Source of the DNA: CAZNSX01 sp964575845
GTDB lineage: Bacteria; UBA8248; CAZNSX01
Length of the DNA: 64,000 bases
Assembly (NCBI GenBank): GCA_964575845.1
Contig: CAZNSX010000003.1
Span: 496,001-560,000, forward strand
Direction: 5' to 3'
The position numbers and the translations under genes are program-made. This document shows, one piece after another, positions 17,312 through 25,965 of the stretch (its first letter is position 1; every line of letters begins with the position of its first letter). The notes beneath the pieces are model-generated. The model ran no database searches. It worked only from the letters and a program-made list of their open reading frames with translations, and was not told the DNA's origin.

Positions 17312-17539
17312 ATGCCCATCTTCGAGTTCAGCTGCACCCGTTGCGGTAGCGATTTTGAGAAGCTCCTCCTGTCTTCAGGGAACCACAAGGTAGTCTGTCC
17401 CGATTGCGGCTCCAAGAGGGTTCGGAAAAAGATGTCCCTCTTTGGCACCAAGAGCGGGGATAAGTTCATCGGCTCCCGGGGCGGGTCCTGCAGCGGCTGT
17501 TCCCCAGCCACTCCCTCAGCCTGCCGCACCTGCCGGTAG
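17312..17539 (+). CDS. FmdB-family zinc ribbon protein
   Basis: 75 residues. The N-terminus MPIFEFSCTRCGSDFEKL with a second pair CPDCGS makes the C-x2-C ... C-x2-C zinc ribbon of the FmdB/CxxC_CxxC_SSSS family. The tail is rich in Gly, Ser and Cys (GGSCSGCSPATPSACRTC), as is common in the family. Named after a putative regulator of formamidase genes; real function is unknown. ATG at 17312 follows AAAAAGAGAG. A strong terminator stands about 115 bases downstream. Confidence 0.9.
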   Translation: MPIFEFSCTRCGSDFEKLLLSSGNHKVVCPDCGSKRVRKKMSLFGTKSGDKFIGSRGGSCSGCSPATPSACRTCR

Positions 17540-17653
17540 GGAGGAGAACCCTGAAGTCTTCCCTAGGAAGGCCATCTGAGGATCCTCGCTGAGTCCGAAG
17601 CCAGATTTTCTGGCTCAGGGCCAAAGGAGCCCGGTTTAGGGATGGCCAGAAGC

Positions 17654-17690
17654 AGCCCGGGGATGGACCCGGGCTTTTACGGTTATTTTG
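17654..17690 (+). terminator. Intrinsic terminator after the zinc-ribbon gene
   Basis: AGCCCGGG (17654-17661) pairs perfectly with CCCGGGCT (17668-17675) around loop GATGGA, then TTTACGGTTATTTT. A smaller hairpin (GCCAGA/TCTGGC, 17600-17614) precedes it. It separates the 16.2-17.5 kb genes from the ABC exporter operon. Confidence 0.75.
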
Positions 17691-17705
17691 AGAGAAGGTT
17701 TCACG

Positions 17706-18632
17706 ATGAGAGAGGGGGACTGGGCCGTTGAGGCCCGGGGCCTTACAAAGCGTTTCGGTCCCATAACGGCTGTGGACGATGTTTCTTTCTCGATCCGAAG
17801 CGGGGAGTGCTTCGGTTTTTTGGGGCCCAATGGTGCGGGAAAGACCTCCGCTATGCGCATGGTCTATTGTGTCTCCCCACCCACGGCCGGCTCCCTCAAA
17901 GTCTTCGGATGGGATGTGCGCCGTCGCGCTCGGGCAATCAAATCCTTGATCGGTGTCATCCCCCAGGAGGAGAACCTGGACCCCGACCTTTCTGTCTTCA
18001 AGAACCTTACCGTCTATGCCCGTTACTTCGGCCTCAGGGTCGGGGAGGTGGAGGAGAGGATCTGGGAACTCCTTCGCCTCATGCAGCTCGAGGAGCGCTC
18101 GGAGAGCACCATCCGGGAGCTCTCGGGCGGGATGAAGAGGCGGCTGCTCATAGCGCGGGCTCTCATCCACAGGCCCCGGATGATAATACTGGATGAGCCG
18201 ACCTCAGGACTCGACCCTCAGGCCCGGCACCTCATCTGGCAGCGCTTGAGGCTCCTGAGGCGGGAAGGGGTGACCATGCTCCTCACCACCCACTACATGG
18301 AGGAGGCAGCCCAGCTCTGCGACCGGGTGATAGTTATGGATGAGGGAAAGGTGCTGGCCGAGGGAAAGCCCTCCGAGCTGGTGGGAGCTGAAGTGGGCAG
18401 GGAGGTGGTGGAGCTGAGACTGGAAGAGAGGCCCGATGGCCGGGTGCTCGAGGAGGTTGGCGCTCTTGCTCAGTCCTGGGAGCGGGCGGGAGATACCCTT
18501 TACTTTTTCTGTGATGATGGGGCGCCCCTGGTTCAGGTACTGCTGAACGCCCGCAAAAGCCACTTTCTGCACCGGCCCGCGACCCTGGAGGATGTCTTCC
18601 TGAAGCTGACGGGCAGGGAGCTGAAGGAATGA
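17706..18632 (+). CDS. ABC-2 exporter ATP-binding protein (NodI/DrrA-like)
   Basis: The ATPase half of an exporter whose permease follows with a 4-base overlap. Walker A GPNGAGKTSA is at about residue 41, Q-loop VIPQEENLDP, signature LSGGMKRRL near 139, Walker B IILDEPTSGLDP near 160 and the switch His in TTHYMEEA. After the 220-residue core, the C-terminal regulatory region is about 80 residues, as in NodI/DrrA-type proteins that export drugs or lipo-oligosaccharides. I use ATG 17706, eight bases after GAGAAGG, rather than the upstream TTG (17688). The substrate cannot be inferred. Confidence 0.93.
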   Translation: MREGDWAVEARGLTKRFGPITAVDDVSFSIRSGECFGFLGPNGAGKTSAMRMVYCVSPPTAGSLKVFGWDVRRRARAIKSLIGVIPQEENLDPDLSVFKNLTVYARYFGLRVGEVEERIWELLRLMQLEERSESTIRELSGGMKRRLLIARALIHRPRMIILDEPTSGLDPQARHLIWQRLRLLRREGVTMLLTTHYMEEAAQLCDRVIVMDEGKVLAEGKPSELVGAEVGREVVELRLEERPDGRVLEEVGALAQSWERAGDTLYFFCDDGAPLVQVLLNARKSHFLHRPATLEDVFLKLTGRELKE

Positions 18633-19408
18633 AGGAGGCCCTTCTCCCCGATGTATCCCTTCGGGCCCTTAGCGTCTGGAACCGCAGCTGGCAGATCTAC
18701 AAGAAGCACTGCATCGCCGACTTTGTGGGGAACCTGGGTGAGCACTTTCTCTATCTTTTGGCCATGGGCTTCGGCCTGGGGGGATACCTCAGGGTGATCG
18801 AAGGGATGAGCTATGTTCAGTTCATCGCCCCGGGGCTCCTCGTTTCGCTCGCCATGTGGACCTCCACCTTCGAGGCCACCTTTGGGGTCTACACGCGGAT
18901 GAAGGTTCAGAGAACCTATGAGGGCATCCTGGCTACGCCCTGCTCCATAGGGGATATCGTCCTGGGGGATATGCTCTGGGCGGCCACCCGGGCAACCATC
19001 GGGTCTTCCATCATGATGGTCATCCTCGTGGGCTTCGGCTTGGTGCACTCCCCTTTGGCCCTCCTGGTATTTCCGTTTGTTTACTTAGAGGGGCTGCTCT
19101 TCGCCTCCATGGGGATGATCGCGGCGGCCATCGCTCCTTCCTATTTCTTCTTCAACTTTCATTTTTCCCTGACCATAACTCCCATGTTCTTCTTCTCGGG
19201 CATCTTCTTCCCCCTCACCCAGTACCCCGCCTGGGTCAAGTCCCTCTCGTGGGTGATGCCCCTGACCCATGCCGTCAACATCTCAAGAGCCCTCATAACA
19301 GAGGGCCGCGTTGGTGTTATCCTCGGGGAGGGCCTCTGGCTTCTGGCGGTTGCAGCGGCCCTCTTCTTCGTGGCCCATCGCATTGTGGCGAGAAAGATGA
19401 TCCAATGA
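18629..19408 (+). CDS. ABC-2 type exporter permease (NodJ-like)
   Basis: A 259-residue integral membrane protein with six predicted membrane segments, among them AMGFGLGGYL, LALLVFPFVYLEGLLFASMGMIAAAIA, MFFFSGIFFPL and LWLLAVAAALFFVAHRIV. Family-typical features are the QFIAPGLLVS motif, the amphipathic ERTYEGI-like stretch (QRTYEGILATP) and FSGIFFPLTQYPAWVK. This is the ABC-2 (NodJ) permease pattern. The ATG overlaps the stop of the ATPase gene, so the two products are probably made together. The next gene overlaps it again by 4 bases. Confidence 0.92.
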   Translation: MKEALLPDVSLRALSVWNRSWQIYKKHCIADFVGNLGEHFLYLLAMGFGLGGYLRVIEGMSYVQFIAPGLLVSLAMWTSTFEATFGVYTRMKVQRTYEGILATPCSIGDIVLGDMLWAATRATIGSSIMMVILVGFGLVHSPLALLVFPFVYLEGLLFASMGMIAAAIAPSYFFFNFHFSLTITPMFFFSGIFFPLTQYPAWVKSLSWVMPLTHAVNISRALITEGRVGVILGEGLWLLAVAAALFFVAHRIVARKMIQ

Positions 19409-20325
19409 GGGGCGGCTTGAGGAGGCTCTCCTTCGCCTTCCCGGGGCCCTTGGATTTCAGGAGGACCCTGGAGCGCTTTAGACTCGCGCCCGAGGAGCCC
19501 GTCAACCGCTTCGACGGGAGCTCCTTCCGGAGAGCCCTCCGTGTGGGAGGGGAGGTGTATCTGGCGGAACTCAAGGCCACGGGCCCGAGGAGAAAGCCCC
19601 TTCTTGAGCTCACCGTGAGGGGACCCCGGCCCGGAGGGCGTGCCCTTCAGGAAATAAGAAAGATGCTGGAGTGGACCCTGGGAAGTGCCTTTGACCTCAA
19701 AGGCTTCTACCTTAGGGCCAAAGAGGACAGGGTCATGGCGGGGCTGGCCAAAGCGTTCTTCGGTCTCAGGCCCCCCTGCTATCCCTGCTTTTTTGAGGCG
19801 CTCGTCACCGCGGTCACCGCTCAACAGGTGAACCTTGCCTTCGCTGGACGCGTGCGCGCAGCCATGGTGAAGTCTTTCGGGGGGACGATCCTCCTTGACG
19901 GCGAGGCTCACTTCGCCTTCCCCTCACCGGAGGAGCTCGGCCGGGCCAGCATCGAGGAGTTCAGGGCTCTCAAGCTGAGCCGCAACAAAGCCCGCACCAT
20001 CCTGGCCCTCTCCAGGGCTGCATCCTCGGGAGAGCTTGACCCTCAAGACCTCATGGAGATGGATATCCCTTGTGCCGTAAAGGCCCTCTCGCGCTTTCCC
20101 GGCGTGGGAGCCTGGACGGCCGAGACGGCCCTCTTTCGTGGCCTGGGGCGGAGCGATGCCCTTCCGGCGGGAGATCTGGGGGTGAGGAAGGCGGTGGGCC
20201 GTCTCTACCTGGAGCGCCAGATAGCCACAACCGATGAGGCTCGGGCATGGGGCCGGGAATGGGGCGCTTACAGCGGACTTGCTGCCATCTACCTCCTGAG
20301 GGCCCTTCAGGAGGGGATGGTCTAG
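19405..20325 (+). CDS. HhH-GPD DNA glycosylase, AlkA-like
   Basis: A base-excision repair glycosylase of about 306 residues. The N-terminal 110 residues resemble the TBP-like AlkA_N domain (LDFRRTLERF). The C-terminal part has the helix-hairpin-helix LSRFPGVGAWTAETAL and the catalytic Asp of the GPD motif in LPAGDLGVRKA (Asp257). QALVTAVTAQQV-like text (EALVTAVTAQQVNLAF) is the conserved helix before it. The expected substrate is 3-methyladenine or related alkylated bases. The ATG overlaps the permease stop (ATGA), and dgt follows within 13 bases. Confidence 0.9.
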   Translation: MRGGLRRLSFAFPGPLDFRRTLERFRLAPEEPVNRFDGSSFRRALRVGGEVYLAELKATGPRRKPLLELTVRGPRPGGRALQEIRKMLEWTLGSAFDLKGFYLRAKEDRVMAGLAKAFFGLRPPCYPCFFEALVTAVTAQQVNLAFAGRVRAAMVKSFGGTILLDGEAHFAFPSPEELGRASIEEFRALKLSRNKARTILALSRAASSGELDPQDLMEMDIPCAVKALSRFPGVGAWTAETALFRGLGRSDALPAGDLGVRKAVGRLYLERQIATTDEARAWGREWGAYSGLAAIYLLRALQEGMV

Positions 20326-20338
20326 AAGGGGATGGGAG

Positions 20339-21490
20339 ATGCAGAGAAGAGAGGATTATGAGGGCTGGCAGGAAAAAATCCTGGCTCCCCATGCGGCGAA
20401 GAGCCGCCACTCCCTGGGGCGAGAGCATCCTGAGGCCGAGCATCCCTTGAGAACAGCCTTTCAGCGCGACCGGGACCGCATCGTCCACTCCACTGCCTTC
20501 CGCCGCCTGGAGTACAAGACCCAAGTGTTCGTCAACCACGAAGGGGACCACTACCGAACCCGGCTGACCCACACCCTGGAGGTGGCCCAGATGGCCCGCA
20601 CCATAGCCCGGGCCCTGAGGCTCAATGAGGACCTGGCCGAGGCGATCGCACTTGCTCACGACTTGGGTCACGCACCCTTCGGCCACTCGGGCGAGACGGT
20701 GCTCAACGAGCTTATGGCCGAGCACGGGGGCTTTGAGCACAATAGGCAGGCCCTCAGGATCGTGGAGCATCTCGAGGAGCGCTACCCCGGTTTCCGTGGT
20801 CTCAACCTCACCTGGGAGACCCGGGAGGGCATCATCAAACACTCGGGAAGCTATGACCTTCCAAGCTGGGCCGACCTTTCGCAGAGCCCCTTCCCCAGCC
20901 TCGAGGCCATGGTGGTGAACGCGGCCGATGAGATAGCCTATAACAATCACGACATAGATGATGGCCTGCGATCAGAGCTATTCACTGCGGCTGAGCTCAA
21001 GGGGGTGGAGCTCTGGGAGGATAACTACAGGAGACTTCTTTCGGAGAACCCGCACTCTTCCCCGCGGCTCCTTCAGTTTCAGACCATAAGGCATATCATC
21101 AACGAGCAGGTTGAGGACGTCATCGAAACAACGTCCCAGAGAATAGGGGAGAGGCATATAAGGAGTATTGAGGACGTGCGGGGGAGGGGAGGGGGACTTG
21201 TGGCTTTCAGCCCCCGCATGGCCGAGCGTAACCAGGTGCTCAAAGAATTCCTTATGCAGTATATGTACAAGAACTATCGGGTTGTGAGAATGGAGGACAA
21301 GGCCAAACGCATCATAAGGGAGCTCTTCAAAGCCTACGTGGGGCGCCCCGAGCAGCTTCCCCCCCATGTATATGCCAGGGCTTCCGAGGAGGGGCTTGAG
21401 CGCATGATCTGCGACTACATTGCGGGCATGACGGATAGATTTGCGCAGGATGAGTATAAGAAGCTCTTTGACCCTCACGAGCGTGTTTGA
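20339..21490 (+). CDS. dgt: dGTP triphosphohydrolase-like HD protein
   Basis: 383 residues of the dGTPase family, which hydrolyses dNTPs to nucleoside and triphosphate. The N-terminus carries RDRIVHSTAFRRLEYKTQVF. The metal ligands are the His of RLTHTLEVAQ (about 77), the HD pair of AHDLGHAPFGH (about 107-108), and a distal Asp in VVNAADEIAYNNHDIDD. All expected HD residues are present. The length fits the shorter non-enterobacterial subfamily, whose preferred dNTP varies. ATG at 20339 follows GGGGATGGGAG closely. It sits directly downstream of a DNA repair glycosylase, so a DNA-quality theme is plausible but unproven. Confidence 0.92.
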   Translation: MQRREDYEGWQEKILAPHAAKSRHSLGREHPEAEHPLRTAFQRDRDRIVHSTAFRRLEYKTQVFVNHEGDHYRTRLTHTLEVAQMARTIARALRLNEDLAEAIALAHDLGHAPFGHSGETVLNELMAEHGGFEHNRQALRIVEHLEERYPGFRGLNLTWETREGIIKHSGSYDLPSWADLSQSPFPSLEAMVVNAADEIAYNNHDIDDGLRSELFTAAELKGVELWEDNYRRLLSENPHSSPRLLQFQTIRHIINEQVEDVIETTSQRIGERHIRSIEDVRGRGGGLVAFSPRMAERNQVLKEFLMQYMYKNYRVVRMEDKAKRIIRELFKAYVGRPEQLPPHVYARASEEGLERMICDYIAGMTDRFAQDEYKKLFDPHERV

Positions 21491-21529
21491 GGGGCTTCTG
21501 CCTTTGTGCTGGAAGGGGGAGGAAAGTTC

Positions 21530-22990
21530 TTGAGCATTGAGTCTGAGGTGAGGGAGGCCATGGCGAGCGCTCTCGGCTGGCTCAAAGCCCGGGGGGCAGA
21601 CTACTCTGATATCCGCTGGGTCTCCGAGCGCCACGAGAGACTCTCAGCCCGTAACGGCTCCGTGGAGGCAACGGCCTCAGGGGAGGACGAGGGGGTGGGC
21701 GTGAGGGTGATCTTTAAGGGGACCTGGGGCTTCGGGGCCACCCCCGACCTCACGGCTGAGGGTGTGGAGAGGGCGGCGCGGAGGGCCCTTTCGGTTGCAC
21801 GGGCGGCCTCGTCCTTAAACCGAGAAGTCGTCTCTCTGGCTCATGCAGAGCCCCTTGTGGCTTCCTTTGAGACCGGCTACGCTGAGGACCCCTTTGGAGT
21901 TCCCCTGAGCGAGAAGCTGGAGCTTCTGTTCGCCGTCACCGAAGAGCTCTCCCGCCCGCCCAGGGTGACCCAGGCTGAGGCCTTCCTTGAGTTCCTCCGC
22001 ACGGAGAAGCTTTTCATGAGCACCGAGGGGGCCCTCATATCACAGGTTATTCTGCAGAGCGGCGGCGGCATGACGGCCACTGCGACCTCTGACGGCGAGG
22101 CTCAGCGCCGCTCTTTCCCTGCGCAGGGTGGGGATTACGTCACAGGAGGCTACGAGCACATAAGGGCTCTCTCCTTGAGGGCAAACGCCGAGCGCGTTCG
22201 GGAGGAGGCCCTGGCCCTGCTTAAGGCGCCTCCCCTGCCTTCCGGCCGCTACACCCTCCTGCTTGGAGGAAGCCAGCTCGCTCTTCAGGTCCATGAGTCC
22301 TGCGGGCATCCCCTGGAGCTGGACCGGGCTCTTGGTTTTGAGGTCGGCCTCGCTGGGGGGAGCTTCCTCAAGCCGGAGGGCTTGGGCTCCTATCGCTTCG
22401 GCGCTCCCCTCATCAACCTCACGGCCGATGCCACCATTCCGGGGGGCCTGGGAAGTTTTGGGTTTGATGATGAGGGGGTGCCGGGCCAGCGGGTCGCTCT
22501 CGTGAGGGAGGGCATCCTGTTTGACTTTCTTTCCTCACGGGAGACAGCGGGACGTCTGGGCAAGAAAAGCGGGGGCGCCATGAGGGCCGAGGGCTGGCGC
22601 CACCTTCCTCTTATCCGGATGACCAATGTTAACCTGGAGCCTGGCAAGGGGAACCTCCAGGAACTAATCGCGGATACTCCCAGGGGGTTCTTCCTCTCAA
22701 CTAACAAGAGCTGGAGCATAGATGACCTCAGGCTCAATTTTCAGTTCGGCTGTGAGGCCGCCTGGGAGATAGAGGGGGGGCGTCTCGGGCGTCTTTTCAA
22801 GAATCCCATTTATACCGGAATCACGCCCCGCTTCTGGGCCTCTTGCGATGCCGTCTGCGGCCCTGAGGAGTGGCGGGTCTGGGGGGTTGCCAACTGTGGC
22901 AAAGGCGAGCCCATGCAGGTCGCACGGGTTGGCCACGGCGTTGCACCCGCACGCTTTAGGGATATCGAGGTGGGGAGGACGAAATGCTGA
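21530..22990 (+). CDS. tldD: TldD metalloprotease subunit
   Basis: The catalytic half of the TldD/TldE (TldD/PmbA) heterodimeric zinc protease, known to degrade CcdA and to mature microcin B17. The zinc motif H-E-x3-H is intact in VHESCGHPLELD (about residues 255-260), followed by GSFLKPEGLGSYRFG. The C-terminal SNMTNVNLEPG-like stretch (IRMTNVNLEPGKG) and LSTNKSWSIDD are conserved. TTG at 21530 with GGGGGAGGAAAG ahead gives 486 residues; GTG at 21506 is the alternative. TldE follows with a 7-base overlap. No precursor peptide gene was recognised nearby. Confidence 0.93.
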   Translation: MSIESEVREAMASALGWLKARGADYSDIRWVSERHERLSARNGSVEATASGEDEGVGVRVIFKGTWGFGATPDLTAEGVERAARRALSVARAASSLNREVVSLAHAEPLVASFETGYAEDPFGVPLSEKLELLFAVTEELSRPPRVTQAEAFLEFLRTEKLFMSTEGALISQVILQSGGGMTATATSDGEAQRRSFPAQGGDYVTGGYEHIRALSLRANAERVREEALALLKAPPLPSGRYTLLLGGSQLALQVHESCGHPLELDRALGFEVGLAGGSFLKPEGLGSYRFGAPLINLTADATIPGGLGSFGFDDEGVPGQRVALVREGILFDFLSSRETAGRLGKKSGGAMRAEGWRHLPLIRMTNVNLEPGKGNLQELIADTPRGFFLSTNKSWSIDDLRLNFQFGCEAAWEIEGGRLGRLFKNPIYTGITPRFWASCDAVCGPEEWRVWGVANCGKGEPMQVARVGHGVAPARFRDIEVGRTKC

Positions 22991-24357
22991 GGGGGGAAGG
23001 GGTGCTGGAGGAGCTGAGAGCCCTCCTTCGGGGAGGGGGCGGGGAAGTGGAAGTGCTCTATATGGGGGAGCGGCGGGGCATGAGCAGGTTCTATCGCTCC
23101 AATCCACACCAGGGAGGGGAGGTGGAGGATGTGACCCTTTTCTTGCGCACCATCCTTCCCGGCCACGGAGGCTCACGGGTGGGCGTGGTCAGCCTTCACT
23201 CTCTGGGGAGGGAGAACCTGAGAAGGTCTCTTGAACGCTCACGTGCTTTAGCCGAGGCCGGGGAGCCGGTGTCAGACCTCACGGGCCTGCCCTCTCCCCA
23301 GGAAGCGGGTTCTTCTCTGGAAAGGGGTGACCTGGAAGAGCTTTATGATGAGGAGACGGGGCGTTGGGGGCCTGAAGAAAGGGCACGGGTTATTTCGGAG
23401 GTCTTCGGAAGGGCGGAGGAAGGAGGGGGGAGGGCAACCGGCTGCCTGACGACCTCCCAGGGTGAGATAGCCCTGGTCAATAGCCGCGGCCTTGAGCGCT
23501 ACGGCGCTTTCAGCCTTGCCGACTTCAGCCTCATCATGGAAGCCGGGGACTGCTCCTCATCAGGTTTCGCCTGCGCGGCCTCGCGTAAGGTTAAGGAAAT
23601 AGATTTTTTTGAGTACACGAGACGCGCGCTCGAGAAATGTGCCCTGGCCCGTGACCCTCGGCCCCTTGAGCCCGGCTCCTATCGGGTAGTTCTTGAGCCT
23701 CCGGCGGTGGCCGAAATCCTTATCTGGCTTTCTTTCATCGGTTTCGGGGCCAAGGCCTACCTGGAGGGGAGGGCATTCTCTTCGGGCCGCCTGGGGGAGA
23801 GGCTCATGGGCGAGAGGGTGACCATAATGGATGATGCCCTGGAGCCCCGCGGCCTTCCCTTCCCTTTTGACTTTGAGGGAGTGAGGAGAAGGCCTGTGAC
23901 CCTCATCGAGAGGGGCGTCATGCGCGATGTGGTATGGGATAGCCTCTGGGGAGCGCGAGGCGGTCACCCCTCCACGGGCCACGCCCCCCCGCCGGGCCAC
24001 ACGTTCGGGCCCATGCCCATGAACCTTGTTATGGATGGTGGTGATACTCCGCGGGAGGAACTTCTTTCCCTTCTCGGGAGCGGGCTCCTCATAAGCCGGT
24101 TCCACTATGTAAACGGCTTCCTGGAGCCGCGCTCAGGCCTCATGACGGGCATGACGCGCGACGGCACCTTCTGGGTCGAGGCGGGAGAGATAAGCCACGC
24201 CGTAAGGAACCTTCGCTTCACCCAGGGTATACTTGAAGCCTTCAGCCGCATCGAGGCTCTCTCACGGGAGCGGGAGCTAGTGCCCCTTTGGGGAGGAAGT
24301 TGCCTCGTCCCGGCCCTTCTCATAGATGGCTTTGAATTCACCGGAACTACCGACTGA
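22984..24357 (+). CDS. pmbA: TldE/PmbA subunit
   Basis: The non-metal partner of TldD, 457 residues. It shares the fold (SLHSLGRENLRRSLERSRALAE, PLEPGSYRVVLEPPAVAEIL, GFGAKAYLEGRAF) but the region aligned to TldD's H-E-x3-H carries no such motif. MTRDGTFWVEAGEIS and NLRFTQGILEAF match the PmbA C-terminus. ATG at 22984 overlaps the tldD stop, so a 1:1 complex is expected. This is the last gene of the plus-strand run that began at 17706. Confidence 0.92.
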   Translation: MLRGEGVLEELRALLRGGGGEVEVLYMGERRGMSRFYRSNPHQGGEVEDVTLFLRTILPGHGGSRVGVVSLHSLGRENLRRSLERSRALAEAGEPVSDLTGLPSPQEAGSSLERGDLEELYDEETGRWGPEERARVISEVFGRAEEGGGRATGCLTTSQGEIALVNSRGLERYGAFSLADFSLIMEAGDCSSSGFACAASRKVKEIDFFEYTRRALEKCALARDPRPLEPGSYRVVLEPPAVAEILIWLSFIGFGAKAYLEGRAFSSGRLGERLMGERVTIMDDALEPRGLPFPFDFEGVRRRPVTLIERGVMRDVVWDSLWGARGGHPSTGHAPPPGHTFGPMPMNLVMDGGDTPREELLSLLGSGLLISRFHYVNGFLEPRSGLMTGMTRDGTFWVEAGEISHAVRNLRFTQGILEAFSRIEALSRERELVPLWGGSCLVPALLIDGFEFTGTTD

Positions 24358-24549
24358 GAGAGGGAAAAAACCTGAGCCGCTGAATACTGGCATGTTCTTC
24401 GGGGGGAAACCACAACTGAGCAGGAGGGACTCCTGCTATCAAAGAAAATAGCGGGAGCGGGAATTGCTAGCTTCTTGGTAGCTATTCCTCCTCTGACCTT
24501 CTGTTAAGGCTCAAAGAGGGCGCAAGCCCTTTATTCTTGGACCTAGGAC
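24358..24549. other. Convergent spacer between pmbA and htrA
   Basis: No gene is seen. The spacer holds a short palindrome (AGGAG/CTCCT, around 24421-24434). A hairpin GGGC-GCAA-GCCC at 24518-24529 is flanked by AAA and TTT and could terminate transcripts from either side weakly. Confidence 0.4.
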
Positions 24550-25941
24550 TCACGGTTCCAGGGTCAGATAGTAACCATTTGTCCGGCGCTGAACGAGGAG
24601 GAGCACGCTCCTGAAGAGGCGGGCCTTTACCATGGCCATTTTGAAATCATCCATATCTTTTATGACCTGCTGGTTCATCTGGCGGATAACATCGCCGGGC
24701 AGGAGACCCACCTCCCCGGAAGGGCTTCCCCTATATACCTCTTCTATCAGGACACCGCTCCGGGTGTGGAGGCGGTAGCGACGGATGGCCCCCTCCGTTA
24801 TAGGGCCCACCTTGAGCCCAAGCCATTCCCTTGCGAATTTTGGGGCCAGCTCCAGCGGAAGCTCCCTCGCCACAAGCACCCGCGATAGCTTCTTTCCTCC
24901 CCTGAGGAAGGTCAGGGGAACCTCATCATTTATGGTGAAGGAGGACACTTCTGCGAGGTAGTCATCCCTGGCCTCCACCTGCTTATTGCCGATGGCCAGG
25001 ATGATATCTCCACGCCTGAGCCCGGCCTCGGCGGCGGGGCTCCCCGGGATGACATGGGCCACCAGCACGCCTCCCTTGCCTGTGTGGCCGAAATGTCGGG
25101 CTAGGCTGGGTGTCAGTTCCTGGACAGAGATCCCCAGCCACGCCTCCTTCACCTTTCCGTAGCTTATGAGGTCGTCCACTATGCGCTTGGCCCTGTCGAT
25201 GGGGATGGCGAAACCTATCCCCTGGGCCTGTTGGTAGATGGCCGTGTTGATGCCGATGAGCTCACCGTTTATGTTAAGAAGCGGCCCGCCGGAATTTCCA
25301 GGGTTGATGGAGGCATCGAGTTGAATGAAATTGGATAACACTCGGCCCCGCCCCTCCCCCGTGCGGATCGAGCGGTTGAGTGCGCTGATGACGCCAGTGG
25401 TGACGGTATGGGAAAGCCCGAAGGGATTCCCGATGGCGATAACGGTCTCGCCGATGAGCAGGTCATCGGAGCGCCCCATGGGAATGTGGGGAAGTGGCTC
25501 GGGGCTATCGATCTTGACGACCGCCAGGTCACTGCGCGGGTCGCCCCCCACGAGGCGTCCCTCAAACTCCCGCTCGTCGCTCAGGGACACCATGATCTTG
25601 GTGGCCCGGGACACCACATGCTCGTTGGTGAGGATGTAGCCGGAGGGGTGGATGACCACCCCCGAGCCAAGGCTCTGGCGCTTGAAGGTTCTTTCGGGAA
25701 AGGGGGAGGGAAAATCTCGGAAGAACTCCTCAAAGAGGGGGCTCTCAAAAGGGCTGAATGGGTTCACTCGGCGTGTAACCGTCTCCTCGGTGTTGATGTT
25801 AACGACAGCCGGAGCCACCTTCTGCACAGCCTGGACGACGGCGTTTCGCCTCTCAAAGGAGGCACCCCATGCCGCGGAAGCGAAAATCGAGCCCAGAAAC
25901 AAGGCCGCGACCGAGGCCCGTCTTAACTTTGCACCCACCAT
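24550..25941 (-). CDS. HtrA/DegP-family periplasmic serine protease (second of tandem pair)
   Basis: 463 residues: a signal peptide (VAALFLGSIFASAAWGA), trypsin-like domain, and two PDZ domains (about 260-345 and 370-460). The catalytic triad is complete: His108 in TNEHVV, Asp138 in DPRSDLAVVK, Ser217 in GNSGGPL. It degrades or refolds damaged periplasmic proteins. The linker between signal and protease has an FPSPFP-rich LA-loop-like insert. It lies 24 bases downstream of a paralogous htrA on the same strand, so they should be cotranscribed. Its second PDZ is shorter and more divergent than its neighbour's. Confidence 0.94.
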   Translation of the reverse strand: MVGAKLRRASVAALFLGSIFASAAWGASFERRNAVVQAVQKVAPAVVNINTEETVTRRVNPFSPFESPLFEEFFRDFPSPFPERTFKRQSLGSGVVIHPSGYILTNEHVVSRATKIMVSLSDEREFEGRLVGGDPRSDLAVVKIDSPEPLPHIPMGRSDDLLIGETVIAIGNPFGLSHTVTTGVISALNRSIRTGEGRGRVLSNFIQLDASINPGNSGGPLLNINGELIGINTAIYQQAQGIGFAIPIDRAKRIVDDLISYGKVKEAWLGISVQELTPSLARHFGHTGKGGVLVAHVIPGSPAAEAGLRRGDIILAIGNKQVEARDDYLAEVSSFTINDEVPLTFLRGGKKLSRVLVARELPLELAPKFAREWLGLKVGPITEGAIRRYRLHTRSGVLIEEVYRGSPSGEVGLLPGDVIRQMNQQVIKDMDDFKMAMVKARLFRSVLLLVQRRTNGYYLTLEP

Positions 25942-25965
25942 GGGCCTGTCTTCTCGGGCGAGCCC

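Noticed and set aside
17706..19408. Naming the ABC-2 pair nodIJ or a specific drug exporter
   Set aside because: Sequence supports only the family; no neighbouring biosynthetic genes indicate a substrate.
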